DNA of 64,000 nt from Henckelia pumila (lineage: Eukaryota > Streptophyta > Magnoliopsida > Lamiales > Gesneriaceae). The notes under the pieces are model-generated. The model was not told the DNA's origin. It saw nothing but the letters and a program-made list of their open reading frames with translations, and did not search any database. The DNA lies in NCBI RefSeq assembly GCF_033568475.1, contig NC_133123.1:22988622-23052621 (forward strand), given 5' to 3'. The position numbers and the translations under genes are program-made. Numbering within the stretch: position 1 is the first letter of the stretch; each line of letters starts with the position of its first letter. Positions 1 to 12,029 of the stretch are shown here, piece by piece.

Positions 1-109
1 AAGCCCATATTCTCTTCCGAAGTCCAATAACACTCCAAAATTGATTAATTACCAACCCTTAATCATGTTTAACATATTATTATCTTAAAATAGAATCTGG
101 GTTACTACA
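1..109 (-). repeat. Terminal piece of the 3' LTR of element A
   Basis: These bases match the last ~110 bases of the right LTR (13394-13502) with a few substitutions, including the shared end GAATCTGGGTTACTACA. As A lies on the minus strand, this is the start of its 3' LTR; the remainder lies outside the window. Confidence 0.9.
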
Positions 110-122
110 TTCTCCCCACCTT
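110..122 (-). other. Polypurine tract of element A
   Basis: TTCTCCCCACC on the plus strand, purine-only on the minus strand, directly abuts the LTR end at 109. This is the expected plus-strand priming site. Element B has an equivalent tract at 8109-8121. Confidence 0.75.
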
Positions 123-236
123 TAGATATTTTGTCCGCGAAATAACATCTAAAGACAAAATCAAAATAATAATATGAAACATCAAACCATGTTTTATTAC
201 AACAACTGTAATTACATCTTACATGGTAAATCAAAA

Positions 237-2170
237 TTACAAAGCAAACAACTCAGGATATTCCGCTTGCATACGACTCTCAGTTTCCCAAGTTGCTTCT
301 TCAATGCCTCGGCGCTGCCACTGTACCATCACAAGTGGTATAGTCTTGTTCCGAAGAACTTTCTCCTTCCTGTTTAGGATACGGATTGGTCGTTCAACAA
401 AAGACAGATCTGGCTCTAGCTGAATATCAGTAGACTGAATCAAATGAGATTCATCAGCTATATACTGTCGAAGTAACGACACATGAAAAACATTATGTAT
501 ACTGGAAAGATTTGGCGGTAAAGCCAAACGATATGCAACATCTCCGATCTTTTCCAGTATCTGGAAAGGTCCAATAAAACGAGGAGATAACTTGCCTTTC
601 ACGTCGAATCTCATCACTTTTCTGAAAGGTGATACTCGGAGAAACACATATTCACCAGGCTCAAACTGAAGTGGCCTGCGACGAATATTAGCATAACTGG
701 CTTGTCTATCTTGAGCAACTTTGATCCTATTCTTGATCAAATCTACCTTTTCTACAATCTGCTGCACCAATTCAGGACCCTCGACTTGTCGTTCCCCGAC
801 TTCATCCCAGAATAACGGAGTACGACACCGTCGACCGTACAATGCCTCGAAAGGTGCCATATCAATACTACGATGATAACTGTTATTGTAGGCAAATTCG
901 ATCAAAGGTAACTGATCCTGCCAAGATAAGCCAAAATCCATGACAGAAGAACGTAGCATATCCTCCAGCGTACGAATCATCCGCTCTGACTCCCCGTCAG
1001 TCTCCAGATGATATACAGTGCTCAAACTCAAAGTGGTACCTAACGCCTCCTGAAAACTACCCCAAAAACGTGAGGTAAATCGCGGGTCTCTATCACTGAC
1101 TATGCTCATTGGAATCCCATGTAATCGCACTATCTCTTGGATATATAAGCGTGTCATGCGATCATAAGAATACTCCCGGTTATAAGGAATAAAGTGTGCT
1201 GATTTCGTCAAACGGTCAATGACAACCCAGATAGCATCACACTGACGTAACGTCATAGGCAAGTGGGTAAAAAAGTCCATAGTCACATGCTCCCACTTTC
1301 ATTCGGGAATCTCAAGATTCTGCAGTAATCCACCTGGTCGTCGATGTTCAGCCTTGACCTGTTGACAAACTAAACATCTCGAAACAAATTGATACACACT
1401 CCTCTTCATCCCTTTCCACCAGAATCTAGTTCGCAAGTCCTTATACATTTTCATGCTTCCAGGATGGACTGATAATCGACTCCTATGAGCTTGAGAAAGA
1501 ATATCATTCCCGAGCTCCGCAACATTAGGTACAACCACTCGATTAAATAAGCACAATAAACCATCTGCCTGAAAATGAAATCCAGATGTATTAACTCCAT
1601 TGGCTAAACGTGTCAAACGCTGAGTCTTAACATCAGATATCTAAGCATCTCTGATCCGAGAATACAATGTTGGCTCAGACAAAATAGTATACAACCGAAT
1701 GCCATTTCTCCCTTTCTTGTGCTTGAGCGTAAAACTCAATGAACAGCACTCTTGAATCATATGAGATACTTCACTAGTCTGAAGTGCAGAAAGTCTCACC
1801 TGCCGACTTAAGGCATCAGCAGTAAGATTGGCAGAACCTGGATGATATTTGATTTCAAAATCATAATCCTTCAGAAGATCCATCCAGCGTCTCTGTCGCA
1901 TATTCAACTCTGCCTGAGTGAATAAATACTTCAAACTCTTGTGATCCGTGAATATCTCAAATTTCTCGTCATAAAGATAATGCCTCCAAACCTTGAGTGC
2001 AAATACAATGGCGGCCAACTCGAGATCATGCACTGGATAGTTAGTCTCATGCGTCTTCAACTGTCGAGAAGCATAGACAATAACATGTCCATACTGTGTC
2101 AGAACACATCCTAACCCCTGACCAGAGGCATCAGTATAGACAACATAACCTCCTGATCCAGAAGGTAGAG
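237..2170 (-). pseudogene. Element A pol, 3' part: RNase H, integrase, chromodomain-like tail
   Basis: Three open stretches in the same order as an intact gypsy pol. Bases 1641-2170 carry RNase H, with the YTDAS and TDHKSLKY blocks and the ADALSR end motif. Bases 1299-1616 carry the integrase HHCC region (CLVCQQVKAEHRRPGG). Bases 237-1286 carry the integrase core, opening with a TMDF block and including the VSDRDPRFTSRFW segment, and a C-terminal segment ending EEATWE...YPELF, which resembles the chromodomain end of Tekay-type elements. In-frame stops at 1641-1643 and 1299-1301 interrupt it. Its upstream half continues at 9411 beyond element B; the break falls between the reverse transcriptase and RNase H blocks. 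Confidence 0.92.
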
Positions 2171-3459
2171 TGTAATGACACTCAATTAATCAAGGTAATT
2201 AAGGAAATTAATTACTAAATTTTGCCTAAAATTATCCGAAGTGATCGGAAGCTCCGAAGCACAGATCGGAAGCTCCGATCGGGATCGAACGTTCCGTTGG
2301 AGGATCGGACGTTCCGATCTGGATAGGGCTGGCGTCATCATCGACGTCAGCAAGATGACATCACTGCTTACGCACGTGAGGTGACATCGGACGTTCCGAT
2401 GTCACGATCGGACGCTCCATTCGCGATCGAACGTTCCGATCACCGTCTATAAATAAGGGGTCCGAGCCCTTATTCTGTGCACCGATTTCCCCTCTTCTCC
2501 TCTGGTTTTCGAACCTTCTTACTTAGATCTACGGAGTTCTAGGCATCCTATTGGGAATCCGAAAGTTGCCTAGCGATCCCGGCGTCGTAGCGGAGGTGTG
2601 CCTAAGTTTTGAGGAGATTCTATACCAGCGGGCTGACAACGAACGAAGGTATAATTTGGCTTCCTAAAAATATTTAGGAGTATGAAATAGCTTAGTTAAG
2701 GCTTTTAGAGCGTTTATAGTGATGCATGGACTTTTGCATGTGTAGACGCAGTAGAGCAGACTGGTAGGCTTTGGACCTAGAAGGGTGTGCTAGGAGTTGA
2801 CCTGCAGTGTTAGAAGTACGTAAGTACTGACCGAGATAGCCGGCATGATATTTATACATATGTGTGTGATTCATGATGTATGTGTTGTATTGGCTATGTT
2901 TTACTGTTTTTAGCACATGCATATGTTTTTACGGAGATTGCATCGGGTATGATGTGAGTCATGACAGTTTCCATCAGTCGAGGCGATTCTTCCTGAGGAT
3001 TCGTGTCTTGGGAATATACGAGTACCACGCGGAGTCGCTCTCTTGCCCGGTACTGTGTATTCCAGGCGCCATGAGTAAAGTGATTTAACCCTGATTTTTA
3101 AAGTCATGTGTATGCTCATATTTGTATTTATATCATTGCTTCCGTATTGAGCGTAGTCACTCACGCCCCTTATGTTTCGTGTTTTGGGACACCTTGTGGC
3201 GAGTCAGGTCTGAGGCTGGACGGTCCCGGTGGTTCCCAGCAGGGTTGAGGTTGCTACCGTGCAGAGGTAGTTTGTTAGGGATTCTGATACCCTAATTTCG
3301 ATTTGGTTGTATAAAGAATTATACACTGTTTCTATCGTCGGTTGTATTCTGCCGATTGGATTTGTTGTACTTTGGAATTATCCGCTATTTAACGCTTTAA
3401 TTATTGTTGCTTGCGCTAATCACTCTGATTAGGTAGTGGATCCGGGTAGGGTCACTACA
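2171..3459 (+). repeat. 5' LTR of element B
   Basis: Begins TGTAATGACACTC and ends GGTCACTACA, equal in length to the 3' copy. It contains an array of near-palindromic GATCGGA-type motifs (about 2236-2440) just upstream of a TATA box at 2448. Short ORFs within it have no recognisable product. Confidence 0.95.
2448..2455 (+). promoter_or_regulatory. TATA box in 5' LTR of element B
   Basis: TATAAATA, followed by a GGGG run, is conserved at the same place in the 3' LTR (8399-8406) and lies immediately downstream of the palindromic array. It probably marks the U3/R boundary region and the start of the element's transcript. Confidence 0.7.
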
Positions 3460-3464
3460 TTTAT

Positions 3465-3476
3465 TGGTATCAGAGC
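3465..3476 (+). other. Primer-binding site of element B (tRNA-iMet)
   Basis: TGGTATCAGAGC, complementary to the 3' end of plant initiator tRNA-Met, lies five bases after the 5' LTR end, as usual for Ty3/gypsy elements. Confidence 0.9.
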
Positions 3477-3534
3477 GCATTGCAACTGGGAATTAGTAAA
3501 ACGGATTTTAAGAGTTGTCTGTTGTTATTGACAG

Positions 3535-4467
3535 ATGGCAGATGATGATTACGAGAGTCAGGCTAGCGGTGGTCGTTGGGGTGATCCACCAAGGAGACAT
3601 CACCATAGACATCATCATGAGGATCATAGGCGTTTTAGTATGAACCGTTTTCTTCAGATGGCTCCTAAGCCATTGGTAGGTGGCGAGGCTCCTGCAGTTG
3701 CTGAGGACTGGTTGGAGCATATGGAGAGTTGTTTTCGGGAGTATCAGTGTACTGAAGCCCAGAAGATGGAGACTTTAGCTTTTGTTCTAGAGGGAAATGC
3801 GAAGAGGTGGTGGAGAGCTACTTCTACTCCATTTATTGCCGCCAGGGGTACCGCTACTTGGGCTGAGTTTAAGTCTTCCTTCGAGAAGCATTACTTTCCT
3901 CCAGCTTTGCGTCAGACGAAGGCAAGCGAGTTGCTGAGTTTGCGACAGGGTACTATGACCATTGATGAGTACCAGCAGAAATTCTTTGAGCTTCTTTCTT
4001 TCAGTCCCCATATTGCGAGTAGCTCAGAGACGATGCACGATCTATTTCTTCAGGGCCTTAACCCTGACATTCATCAGTTGGTTACCGTGGGCAGAGAGAG
4101 GAACTTCAAGAATTTGGTGAACAATTTTCACCAGGCAGAGGACAGTCTGCAGAGGAACAGGACTTTCAGATCTTCTGCATCCAGACCATCTAGCTCTTTG
4201 GGTCCAAGGGCCCAGTCTTTTAAGAGACAGGGTGGTACTTCTTCTTCTTTTTCCGGATCTGGCGGTGTTCATCATTTTGGTGATTCACGACGTTGTTGTC
4301 AGTGCAAACGGAAGCATCACCCAGGACCGTGTTCTCATATCACTGGTGTTTGTTTTCAGTGCGGCCAGGAGGGTCACATGAAGAGAGATTGTCCCACTTT
4401 GACCGGTACAGTGAGTGTTTCGGGGAGTGTTGGTGGTTCTCAGACCACTATCTATCAGCCACCGTAG
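3535..4467 (+). pseudogene. Element B gag
   Basis: 310-residue open frame starting MADDDYES. It has a histidine-rich N-terminal tract (about residues 22-32), a retrotransposon gag domain around residues 40-190 (with the WW of the KRWWRA segment near residue 90), then a serine-rich stretch and a CCHC zinc knuckle CFQCGQEGHMKRDC near residue 275. The frame stops at TAG 4465-4467 where element A runs on without interruption through a glutamine-rich linker into the protease, so this stop is probably a disabling mutation. The ATG at 3535 corresponds to the start of element A gag. Confidence 0.88.
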
Positions 4468-7400
4468 TATCAAAAGCAGCAGCGTCAGCAGTCGCAGCCA
4501 TCGCAGCGACATCATTCTCAGTCTTCTTCGAGAGGACAGTCATCGCGCCCGCATGCTCAGGGGCAGGTGTTTGCGCTGAACCAGGAGCAGGCTCAGGCAG
4601 ACAGTGAGAACATGATTGCAGGTACTTTTAGTTTGTGCGGTTTTCCTGCTTATCTTTTGATCGATACCGGTGCTTCGCATTCATTCATATCAGCTCGGTT
4701 TGTTAAGAGGCATAGATTACCTTTTGTTTCCTTAGACGTCTTGTTAGCGGTTTCGACTCCGATGGGTCAGGAAGTCTTAGCTAAGCGTCTTGTTTTGGGT
4801 TGTATTTTGGGATTTGATGGGCATCTGTTGAGCGCTAACCTGATGGTTTTAGCAATGGATGACTTTGATGGTATCATCAGGATTGATCTTCTGACTTCGT
4901 ATCGAGCGGTAGTGGATTGCTACCAAAGATTTGTCCAGTTTCGCCCCGAGGCTGAGGATGCTTGGTATTTCTATGGTAAGGGAGTGCGACCCCCGATGCC
5001 AGTGGTTTCTGCTCTGAAAGCCTGACGTGCTTTAGAGTCTGGCGGGGAAGGCTACCTGATCTATGCGATTGATGCATCCTTAGAGGGTCCGGACATGGAG
5101 GAGATACCAGTAGTCAGTGAGTTCCCGGATGTGTTTCCCGACGAGATTCCAGGGTTACCACCTGTGCGAGAGATCGAGTTTGGCATTGAATTGTTGCCAG
5201 GGACAGCGCCGATTTCCCGAGCACCGTACCGATTAGCTCCATCTGAAATGCGAGAGTTGCAGCAGCAGTTACAGGATCTTCTTGATAAGGGCTACATTCG
5301 ACCCAGTGTTTCACCTTGGGGAGCCCCAGTTCTATTCGTCAAGAAGAAGGATGGTTCGATGCGTTTGTGCATTGACTATCGTCAGTTCAACAAAGTGACA
5401 GTAAAGAACAAGTATCCTCTCCCGCGGATTGACGATCTGTTTGATCAATTGCAGGGTACTTCTGTCTATTCCAAGATCGACTTGCGTTCTGGGTATCATC
5501 AGTTGCGAGTTAGAGACGAGGATGTTTCGAAGACAGCATTTCGTACTCGATATGGGCACTATGAGTTCTTAGTGATGCCATTTGGTCTGACGAATGCTCC
5601 AGCTGTTTTCATGGATTTGATGAACAGGGTTTTTCGAGAGCTCTTGGATAAGTTCGTTGTAGTGTTCATCGATGACATCCTTGTGTATTCTCGTAGCATG
5701 GATGAGCATGCCTTTCATCTTCGTACTATTTTGCAGACCTTGCGAGAGCATCAGTTGTATGCTAAGCTCAGCAAGTGTGACTTCTGGATTGACCGAGTTG
5801 TGTTCCTTGGTCATGTCATTTCTAGAGATGGAGTATCAGTGGATCCTAGCAAGATAGAGGCTATTCTTAATTGGTCGCGCCCGACGACAGAATCTGAGAT
5901 TCGTAGTTTCTTGGGTCTGGCCGGATACTACCGTCGATTTGTGGAGAATTTCTCTCAGATAGCCAGGCCTTTGACACAGTTGACGCGAAAGGATGTTTAT
6001 TTTGAGTGGTCTTCCGCGTGCGAATATAGTTTTTGTGAGTTGAGACGTAGATTGATGACTGTTCCAGTGCTATCCTTGCCGACTGGATCTGGTGGTTTTG
6101 TAGTCCATACCGATGCTTCTCTTCAGGGTTTGGGGTGTGTGTTGACTCAAAATGGGCATGTGGTTGCCTATGCCTCCAGGCAACTAAATACTCACGAGGA
6201 GAATTATCCCGTACATGATCTAGAGCTTGCAACCATTGTATTTGCTCTGAAGATATGGCGTCATTATTTGTACGGTGAACGATTCCAGATTTTTACTGAT
6301 CATAAGAGTTTGAAGTACCTGTTCACTCAGGCAGAGTTGAACATGCGACAGCGCCGTTGGATGGACTTGCTGAAGGACTATGATTGCGAAATCAATTACC
6401 ATCCAGGATCTTCTAATCCGGTTGCTGATGCGCTTAGTCGCAAGATTTATTTGAGTTCCCTTCGTACCAGTGCAGTGTCACGAATGGTCGAAGAGTGTTG
6501 TTCCTTGGGTTTCACTTTCCGTCATAAGAAGGAACAACAGGGAGTTCGTGTTGCGTCTGTGCTTGCCGAGCTAGCCTTGTATAGACGTATTTGTGAGGCA
6601 CAGGGTGTTGATCCCAAGATGCAGAGATTAGCCCGATTCACTGAGGGTGAGAATTCAGCTGGTTTCCATTTTCAGGCGGATGGTTTGTTGTGTCTTTCTG
6701 GCCGTGTGGTTGTGCCTGATGATTCCACACTTAGAGACGAGATCTTATCGCAAGCTCATCATAGTAGGTTCTGAGTACATCCTGGCAGCATGAAGATGTA
6801 CAAGGATCTACGTACTCGATTTTGGTGGAAAGGAATGAAGCGCAGCGTTTATCAGTTCGTGTCCCGATGCCTTGTGTGTCAGCAGGTCAAGGCAGAGTAT
6901 CGTCGACCCGGAGGTCTACTTCACAATCTCGATATTCCTGAGTGGAAGTGGGAGCATGTGACGATGGATTTTGTCACCCACTTGCCTATGTCTTTCAGGA
7001 ATTGCGACGCGATTTGGGTTGTTGTTGACCGATTGTCGAAATCCGCGCATTTCTTACCATATAATCGAGATTTCACCTTCGACAGGATGGCACGGCTGTA
7101 TGTGCAAGAAATTGTCCGTTTGCATGGTATTCCACTGAGTATTGTGAGCGACAGAGATCCTCGTTTCACCTCAAGATTTGGGGGAGTTTTCAGCGTGCTC
7201 TTGGTACCACTTTGAGTTTGAGCACAGCGTATCATCCAGAGACTGATGGACAATCGAAGAGGACTATCCGTACTCTCGAGGACATGCTTCGAGCTACCGT
7301 AATGGATTTTGGCCCAGCATGGCACGATCATTTGCCATTGATGGAGTTCGCTTATAACAATAGCTACCATAGCAGCATTGGCATGGCACCATTTGAGGCT

Positions 7401-8000
7401 CTTTATGGACGTCGTTGTCATACACCTTTGTTTTGAAAAGAGGTTGGTGAGCGGCAGGTGGAGGGTCCTCAGATGGTTCAGCAGATGACTGATGCAGTAG
7501 AATTGATCCGACGCAGGATTAAGGCATCCCAGGATCGATAGGATAGCTACGCGAACACTCACCGCAGGCCACTTCATTTTGAATAAGGAGAGTATGTATT
7601 TTTGCGTGTATCACCTTTCCGGAAGGTGATGAGGTTCGGTCTCAAGGGTAAGTTGTCACCAAGATTTATTGATCCTTTCGAGATTCTTGAGAAAGTTAGA
7701 GACGTGGCTTATCGTCTAGCCTTGCCACCAAATCTTTCGGAGATCTACGATGTGTTCCACGTGTCCTTGTTGAGGCAGTATGTGGCGGACAAGTCGCATA
7801 TTTTGCATCCGACCGAGGTAAAGGTAGATCGGGATCTATTGTATGTGGAGAAACCTCTGCGGATTCTTGACAGGAAGGACAAGGTACTTCGTAACAAGTG
7901 AATACCATTGGTTATGGTACAGTGGCAACGCAGAGGTACAGAGGAAGCTACTTGGGAGTTGGAGAGTCGGATGTTAGCCGAGCACCCCGAGTTGTTTTAA
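4468..8000 (+). pseudogene. Element B pol: protease, RT, RNase H, integrase, chromodomain-like tail
   Basis: The protease has DTGAS at 4663-4677. The reverse transcriptase (frame 5095-6774) carries the catalytic FIDD block at 5665-5676. RNase H has HTDAS and TDHKSLKY. The integrase zinc region spans about 6750-6890, and its core follows. The tail resembles A's chromodomain remnant and ends at TAA 7998-8000. In-frame stops are visible at 5023-5025, 6772-6774, 7434-7436, 7539-7541, 7584-7586 and 7899-7901, and a frameshift lies near 7190. The RT and RNase H blocks themselves are still open, so the decay is mainly in the integrase half. Confidence 0.92.
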
Positions 8001-8108
8001 GATTTTTTACTCTGTTGTATCGAATGTATATTGTTCAGCTGTAATAAGAGCATTGATTTTTGCGTACTATGTTTTTCTTAAAATGTAATTTCGAGGATGA
8101 AATTTCTT

Positions 8109-8121
8109 AAGTGGGGGAGAA
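8109..8121 (+). other. Polypurine tract of element B
   Basis: AAGTGGGGGAGAA abuts the 3' LTR start at 8122 and is the expected priming site for plus-strand DNA synthesis. Confidence 0.85.
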
Positions 8122-9410
8122 TGTAGTGACCCGCAATTAATCAAGGTAATTAAGGAAATTAATTACTAAATTTTACCTAAAATTATCCGAAGTGGATCGG
8201 AAGCTCCGATTGGGATCGGACGTTCCGTTGGAGGATCGGACGTTCCGATCTGGATAGGGCTGGTGTCATCACCGACGTCAGCAAGATGACATCACTGCTT
8301 ATGCACGTGAGGTGACATCGGATGTTCCGATGTCACGATCGGACGCTCCGTTCGCGATCGGACGTTCCGATGAGGGATCGGACGTTCCGATCGCCGTCTA
8401 TAAATAAGGGGTCCGAGCCCTCATTCTGTGCACCGATTTCCCCTCCTCTCCTCTGGTTTTTGAACATTCTTGCTTAGATCTACGGAGTTCTAGGCATCCT
8501 ATTGGGAATCCGAAAGTTGCCTAGCGATCCCGGCGTCGTAGCGGAGGTGTGCCTAAGTTTTGAGGCGATTCTACACCAGCGGGCTGACGACGAACGAAGG
8601 TATAATTTGGCTTCCTAAAAATATTTAGGAGTATGAAATAGCTTAGTTAAGGCTTTTAGAGCGTTTATAGTGATGCATGGACTTTTGCATGTGTAGACGC
8701 AGTAGAGCAGACTGGTAGGTTTTGGACCTAGATGGGTGTGCTAGGAGTTGACCTGCAGTGTTAGAGGTACGTAAGTACTGACCGAGATAGCCGGCATGAT
8801 ATTTATACATATGTGTGTGATGCATGATGTATGTACTGTATTGGCTATGTTTTACTGTTTTTAGCACATGCATATGTTTTTATGGAGACTGCATCGGGTA
8901 TGATGTGAGTCATGACAGTTTCCATCAGTCGAGGTGATTCTTCCTGAGGATTCGTGTCTTGGGAATATACGAGTACCACGCGAAGTCGCTCTCTTGCCCG
9001 GTACTGTGTATTCCAGGCGCCATGAGTAAAGTGATTTAACCCTGATTTTTAAAGTCATGTGTATGCTCATATTTGTATTTATATCATTGCTTCCGTATTG
9101 AGCGTAGTCACTCACGCCCCTTATGTTTCGTGTTTTGGGACACCTTGTGGCGAGTCAGGTCTGAGGCTGGATGGTCCAGGTGGTTCCCAGCAGGGTTGAG
9201 GTTGCTACCGTGCAGAGGTAGTTTGTTAGGGATTCTGATACCCTAATTTCGATTTGGTTGTATAAAGAATTATACACTGTTTCTATCGTCGGTTGTATTC
9301 TGCCGATTGGATTTGTTGTACTTTGGAATTATCCGCTATTTAATGCTTGAATTATTGTTGCTTGCGCTAATCACTCTGATTAGGTAGTGGATCCGGGTAG
9401 GGTCGCTACA
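8122..9410 (+). repeat. 3' LTR of element B
   Basis: Same length and ends as 2171-3459. Its U3 carries one more GATCGGACGTTCCGAT unit than the 5' LTR at the end of the array, and fewer at the start, so the motif number varies between the LTRs. A TATA box lies at 8399-8406. Confidence 0.95.
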
Positions 9411-10320
9411 TAGAGCTAGCATAGGTGCAGTAGTAAGACGTCTACGCAGCTCGTGAAATGACTCCTCACAATCCGAGGACCATATGAAGGCAACATCTTT
9501 CCGTGTAAGCTGTGTCAAAGGCCTGGCCAACTGTGAAAAATTCTCGATGAACCGACGGTAATATCCAGCTAGATCCAAGAAACTACGAATCTCAGCAACC
9601 GTCGTCGGACGAGACCAGTTCAGCACTGCCTCTATCTTACTAGGATCAACAGATATCCCTTCATTAGAAATCACATGACCGAGAAACACTACCCGATCAA
9701 GCCAGAATTCACACTTGCTCAATTTCGCATACAGCTGCTTATCTCGTAACGTCTGTAAAACAATCCTTAGATGTTGTGCATGCTCATCCTTGTCATGAGA
9801 ATAGACAAGAATATCATCAATGAAGACGATGACAAATCTATCCAGATACTCTTGAAATATCTGATTCATCAGATTCATGAAGACTGCCGGTGCATTCGTC
9901 AAATCGAATGGCATCACCAGAAATTCATAATGCCCATATCTGGTCCTGAAAGCAGTCGTAGATATATCTGAGTCTCGTACCCGCATATGATGGTAACCAG
10001 ATCTCAGATCTATCGTCGAGTAAACAGAAGTACCCTGTAATTGATCGAACAGATCATCAATCCATGGCAAAGGATACTTATTCTTGATGGTGACACGATT
10101 CAACTGCCTGTAATCAATACATAATCGCATCGATCCATCTTTCTTCTTGACGAACAAAACAGGTGCTCCCCACGGAGAAACACTCGGACGAATATATCCC
10201 TTATCAAGCAGATCTTGTAACTGCTGTTTCAATTCCCTCATCTCTGATGGTGCTAGACGATAAGGCGCTCGGGATATAGGCGTAGTTCCTGGTACTAAAT
10301 CAATACCAAATTCAACTCTC
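9411..10320 (-). pseudogene. Element A pol, reverse transcriptase part
   Basis: Open minus-strand frame with a complete set of RT blocks: [16 protein letters not shown], the FIDDILVYS catalytic block and the LAGYYRRF thumb region. It stops abruptly at 9411 at the insertion of element B and resumes at 2170. Upstream, the frame shifts near 10300-10320 relative to the gag-protease frame, a single frameshift that separates gag-protease from RT. Confidence 0.92.
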
Positions 10321-11938
10321 GCACCGGAGGAAAACCAGGAATTTCATCAGGGAATACATCAGGAAACTCGCTGACAACCGGTAACTGATCAATACCCGTA
10401 CTACTCGTGGACATATCAACTGCATAGATGAGGTAGCCCTCCCCACCTGACTCCAAGACATGACATGCCTTCAGAGCCAAAACAAGTGGCATCGAAGGTC
10501 GCGCACCCTCACCATAAAAATACCAGCTATCACCCTCATCCGGATGAAACTGTACCAGACGCTGATAACAATCCACAGTAGCGTGATAAAAAGTCAGCAT
10601 ATCTATTCCCAAGATACAGTCAAAATCTGCCATCGCTAATATCATCAAATTAGCTGCTAACACATTACCCTCAAACTCCAGAAGGCAACCCATCACTAGA
10701 TGCTTAGTTACTATCTCTTGCTCCAACGGAGTAGATACAACTAAATCCATATCTAATGATACATAAGGTAATCTATGTCTCTTAACAAAGCGACTAGAAA
10801 TAAAGGAATGTGATGCTCCAGTATCAATTAATACAAGTGCAGGAATACCACATAACAGAAATATACCTGCCAACATGCGATCGCTTCCCTCTGTAGCCTG
10901 CTCCTGAGACAGAGCAAACACCTGCCCTTGAGTCTGGGGACGATAACCAGAAGAACTCTGTGGTGCTGGCTGCTGACGTGGAACAATAGAAGCCTGAGAT
11001 CCAACATGTGATCCCGATCCACTAGCAGAACCCATGCGCTGAGGACAATCTCTTCGCATATGTCCCTGCTGACCGCAAATATAACAAGAACCAGTAGCTT
11101 TCCGACATGAAGGTGCAGGATGCTTCCCTCCACAATGGCTACAAAACTCCTCCTTCTTCTTCTTCTTCCCAAAACGGAACATACCTCGTGAACCACGAGA
11201 TCCAGATAAAGTAGTAGGAGTAGAAGAATACGTAGGTCCAGATTGCACAACAGATTGAGCTCGAGGCTCAAAAGATCCACTAGGCTGTCCTGGCATCATC
11301 AATTGTGCCCGCCTGTTGCTAGTCTCCACAAGACGGCAACGGTTCACCAAAGTCTCAAAAGATACCGGGTCATCACAGACGACAACCTGAGAGTAGATAT
11401 CTTGGTTCAAACCTTGTAGAAAGATATCATACTTCGATGCATCACTCTCATTAATATGAGGACTGAAAGGTAGCAGATCAAAAAATCGTTGCTGATATTG
11501 ATCAATAGTCATTGATCCTTGCCTCAGAGTAAGCAACTCCATAGATCGTGCTTGGCGAATAGCCGGAGAAAAATACAATTTCTGGAACTCCCGACAGAAA
11601 TCCCCCCAAGTCACCTGTCCTCTCTCAGTACGTGCCTGAGCAGCTTTGGCATCCCACCAAAAACGTGCTCGATCCTCTAAAACGAATTCTAGAACTTCCA
11701 GTTTCTGCTCCTCAGTGCACTCGAAAGCTCGGAAAGTACTCTCGAGTTTAGACATCCAACTCCTCGTCTGTTCAGGATTCTCGCCTCCCACCAAAGGTTT
11801 CGGTCCTACTTGCATGAACTTATTGATAGAGTAGCGACTTCTACCCTCATGATGATGATGATGATCATCATGATGATGATGGCGACGATGATGATGACCA
11901 CCTCCCTGGCCAACACTACCGTGACTCTCGTCAGCCAT
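10295..11938 (-). pseudogene. Element A gag and protease
   Basis: Start chosen at ATG 11938 (MADESHGS) because it aligns with the start of element B gag; an in-frame extension to 11977 also exists. Order: a long histidine tract (about residues 13-28), gag domain, CCHC knuckle CYICGQQGHMRRDC, a Q/S-rich linker, protease motif LIDTGASHSF, and the beginning of the linker to RT ([13 protein letters not shown]). Unlike in B there is no stop between gag and protease, so the ancestral element expressed one gag-pol polyprotein. The frame ends at 10295-10297 after a frameshift near 10310. Confidence 0.9.
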
Positions 11939-12017
11939 ATCCTGAAAAGAATTGCACATTAAAATCCCAATGCGCAAGAATTACTCAAGACTAAACTAAA
12001 TCCCAAAATCTAAGCAT

Positions 12018-12029
12018 GCTCTGATACCA
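12018..12029 (-). other. Primer-binding site of element A (tRNA-iMet)
   Basis: The plus strand reads GCTCTGATACCA, the reverse complement of TGGTATCAGAGC, four bases inside the right LTR boundary at 12034. Same primer as element B. Confidence 0.88.

Larger units (their letters stand above)
2171..9410 (+). mobile_element. Ty3/gypsy LTR retrotransposon B (Tekay/Del-like), complete structure, decayed coding
   Basis: Two 1289-bp LTRs (2171-3459 and 8122-9410), each starting TGTA and ending CTACA, enclose a primer site, gag-pol and a polypurine tract. The five bases before it (2166-2170) and after it (9411-9415) are both TAGAG, a perfect target-site duplication, and removing the element restores the pol frame of element A. 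By eye the LTRs differ at roughly 2-3% of positions plus a few indels in the palindrome-rich U3 part, so this is a fairly young insertion. Its proteins are closely related to those of A, so both belong to one lineage. Several stops and one frameshift in pol make it non-autonomous. Confidence 0.96.

Noticed and set aside
2692-3164. ORFs of 70-84 codons inside the LTRs of element B (also 8643-9115)
   Set aside because: Found in both LTR copies only because the LTRs are duplicates; no protein family resemblance.
9336-10241. RT frame apparently extending into the LTR (to 9336)
   Set aside because: The last ~25 codons are read-through from element A pol into the 3' LTR of element B across the insertion boundary at 9410/9411.
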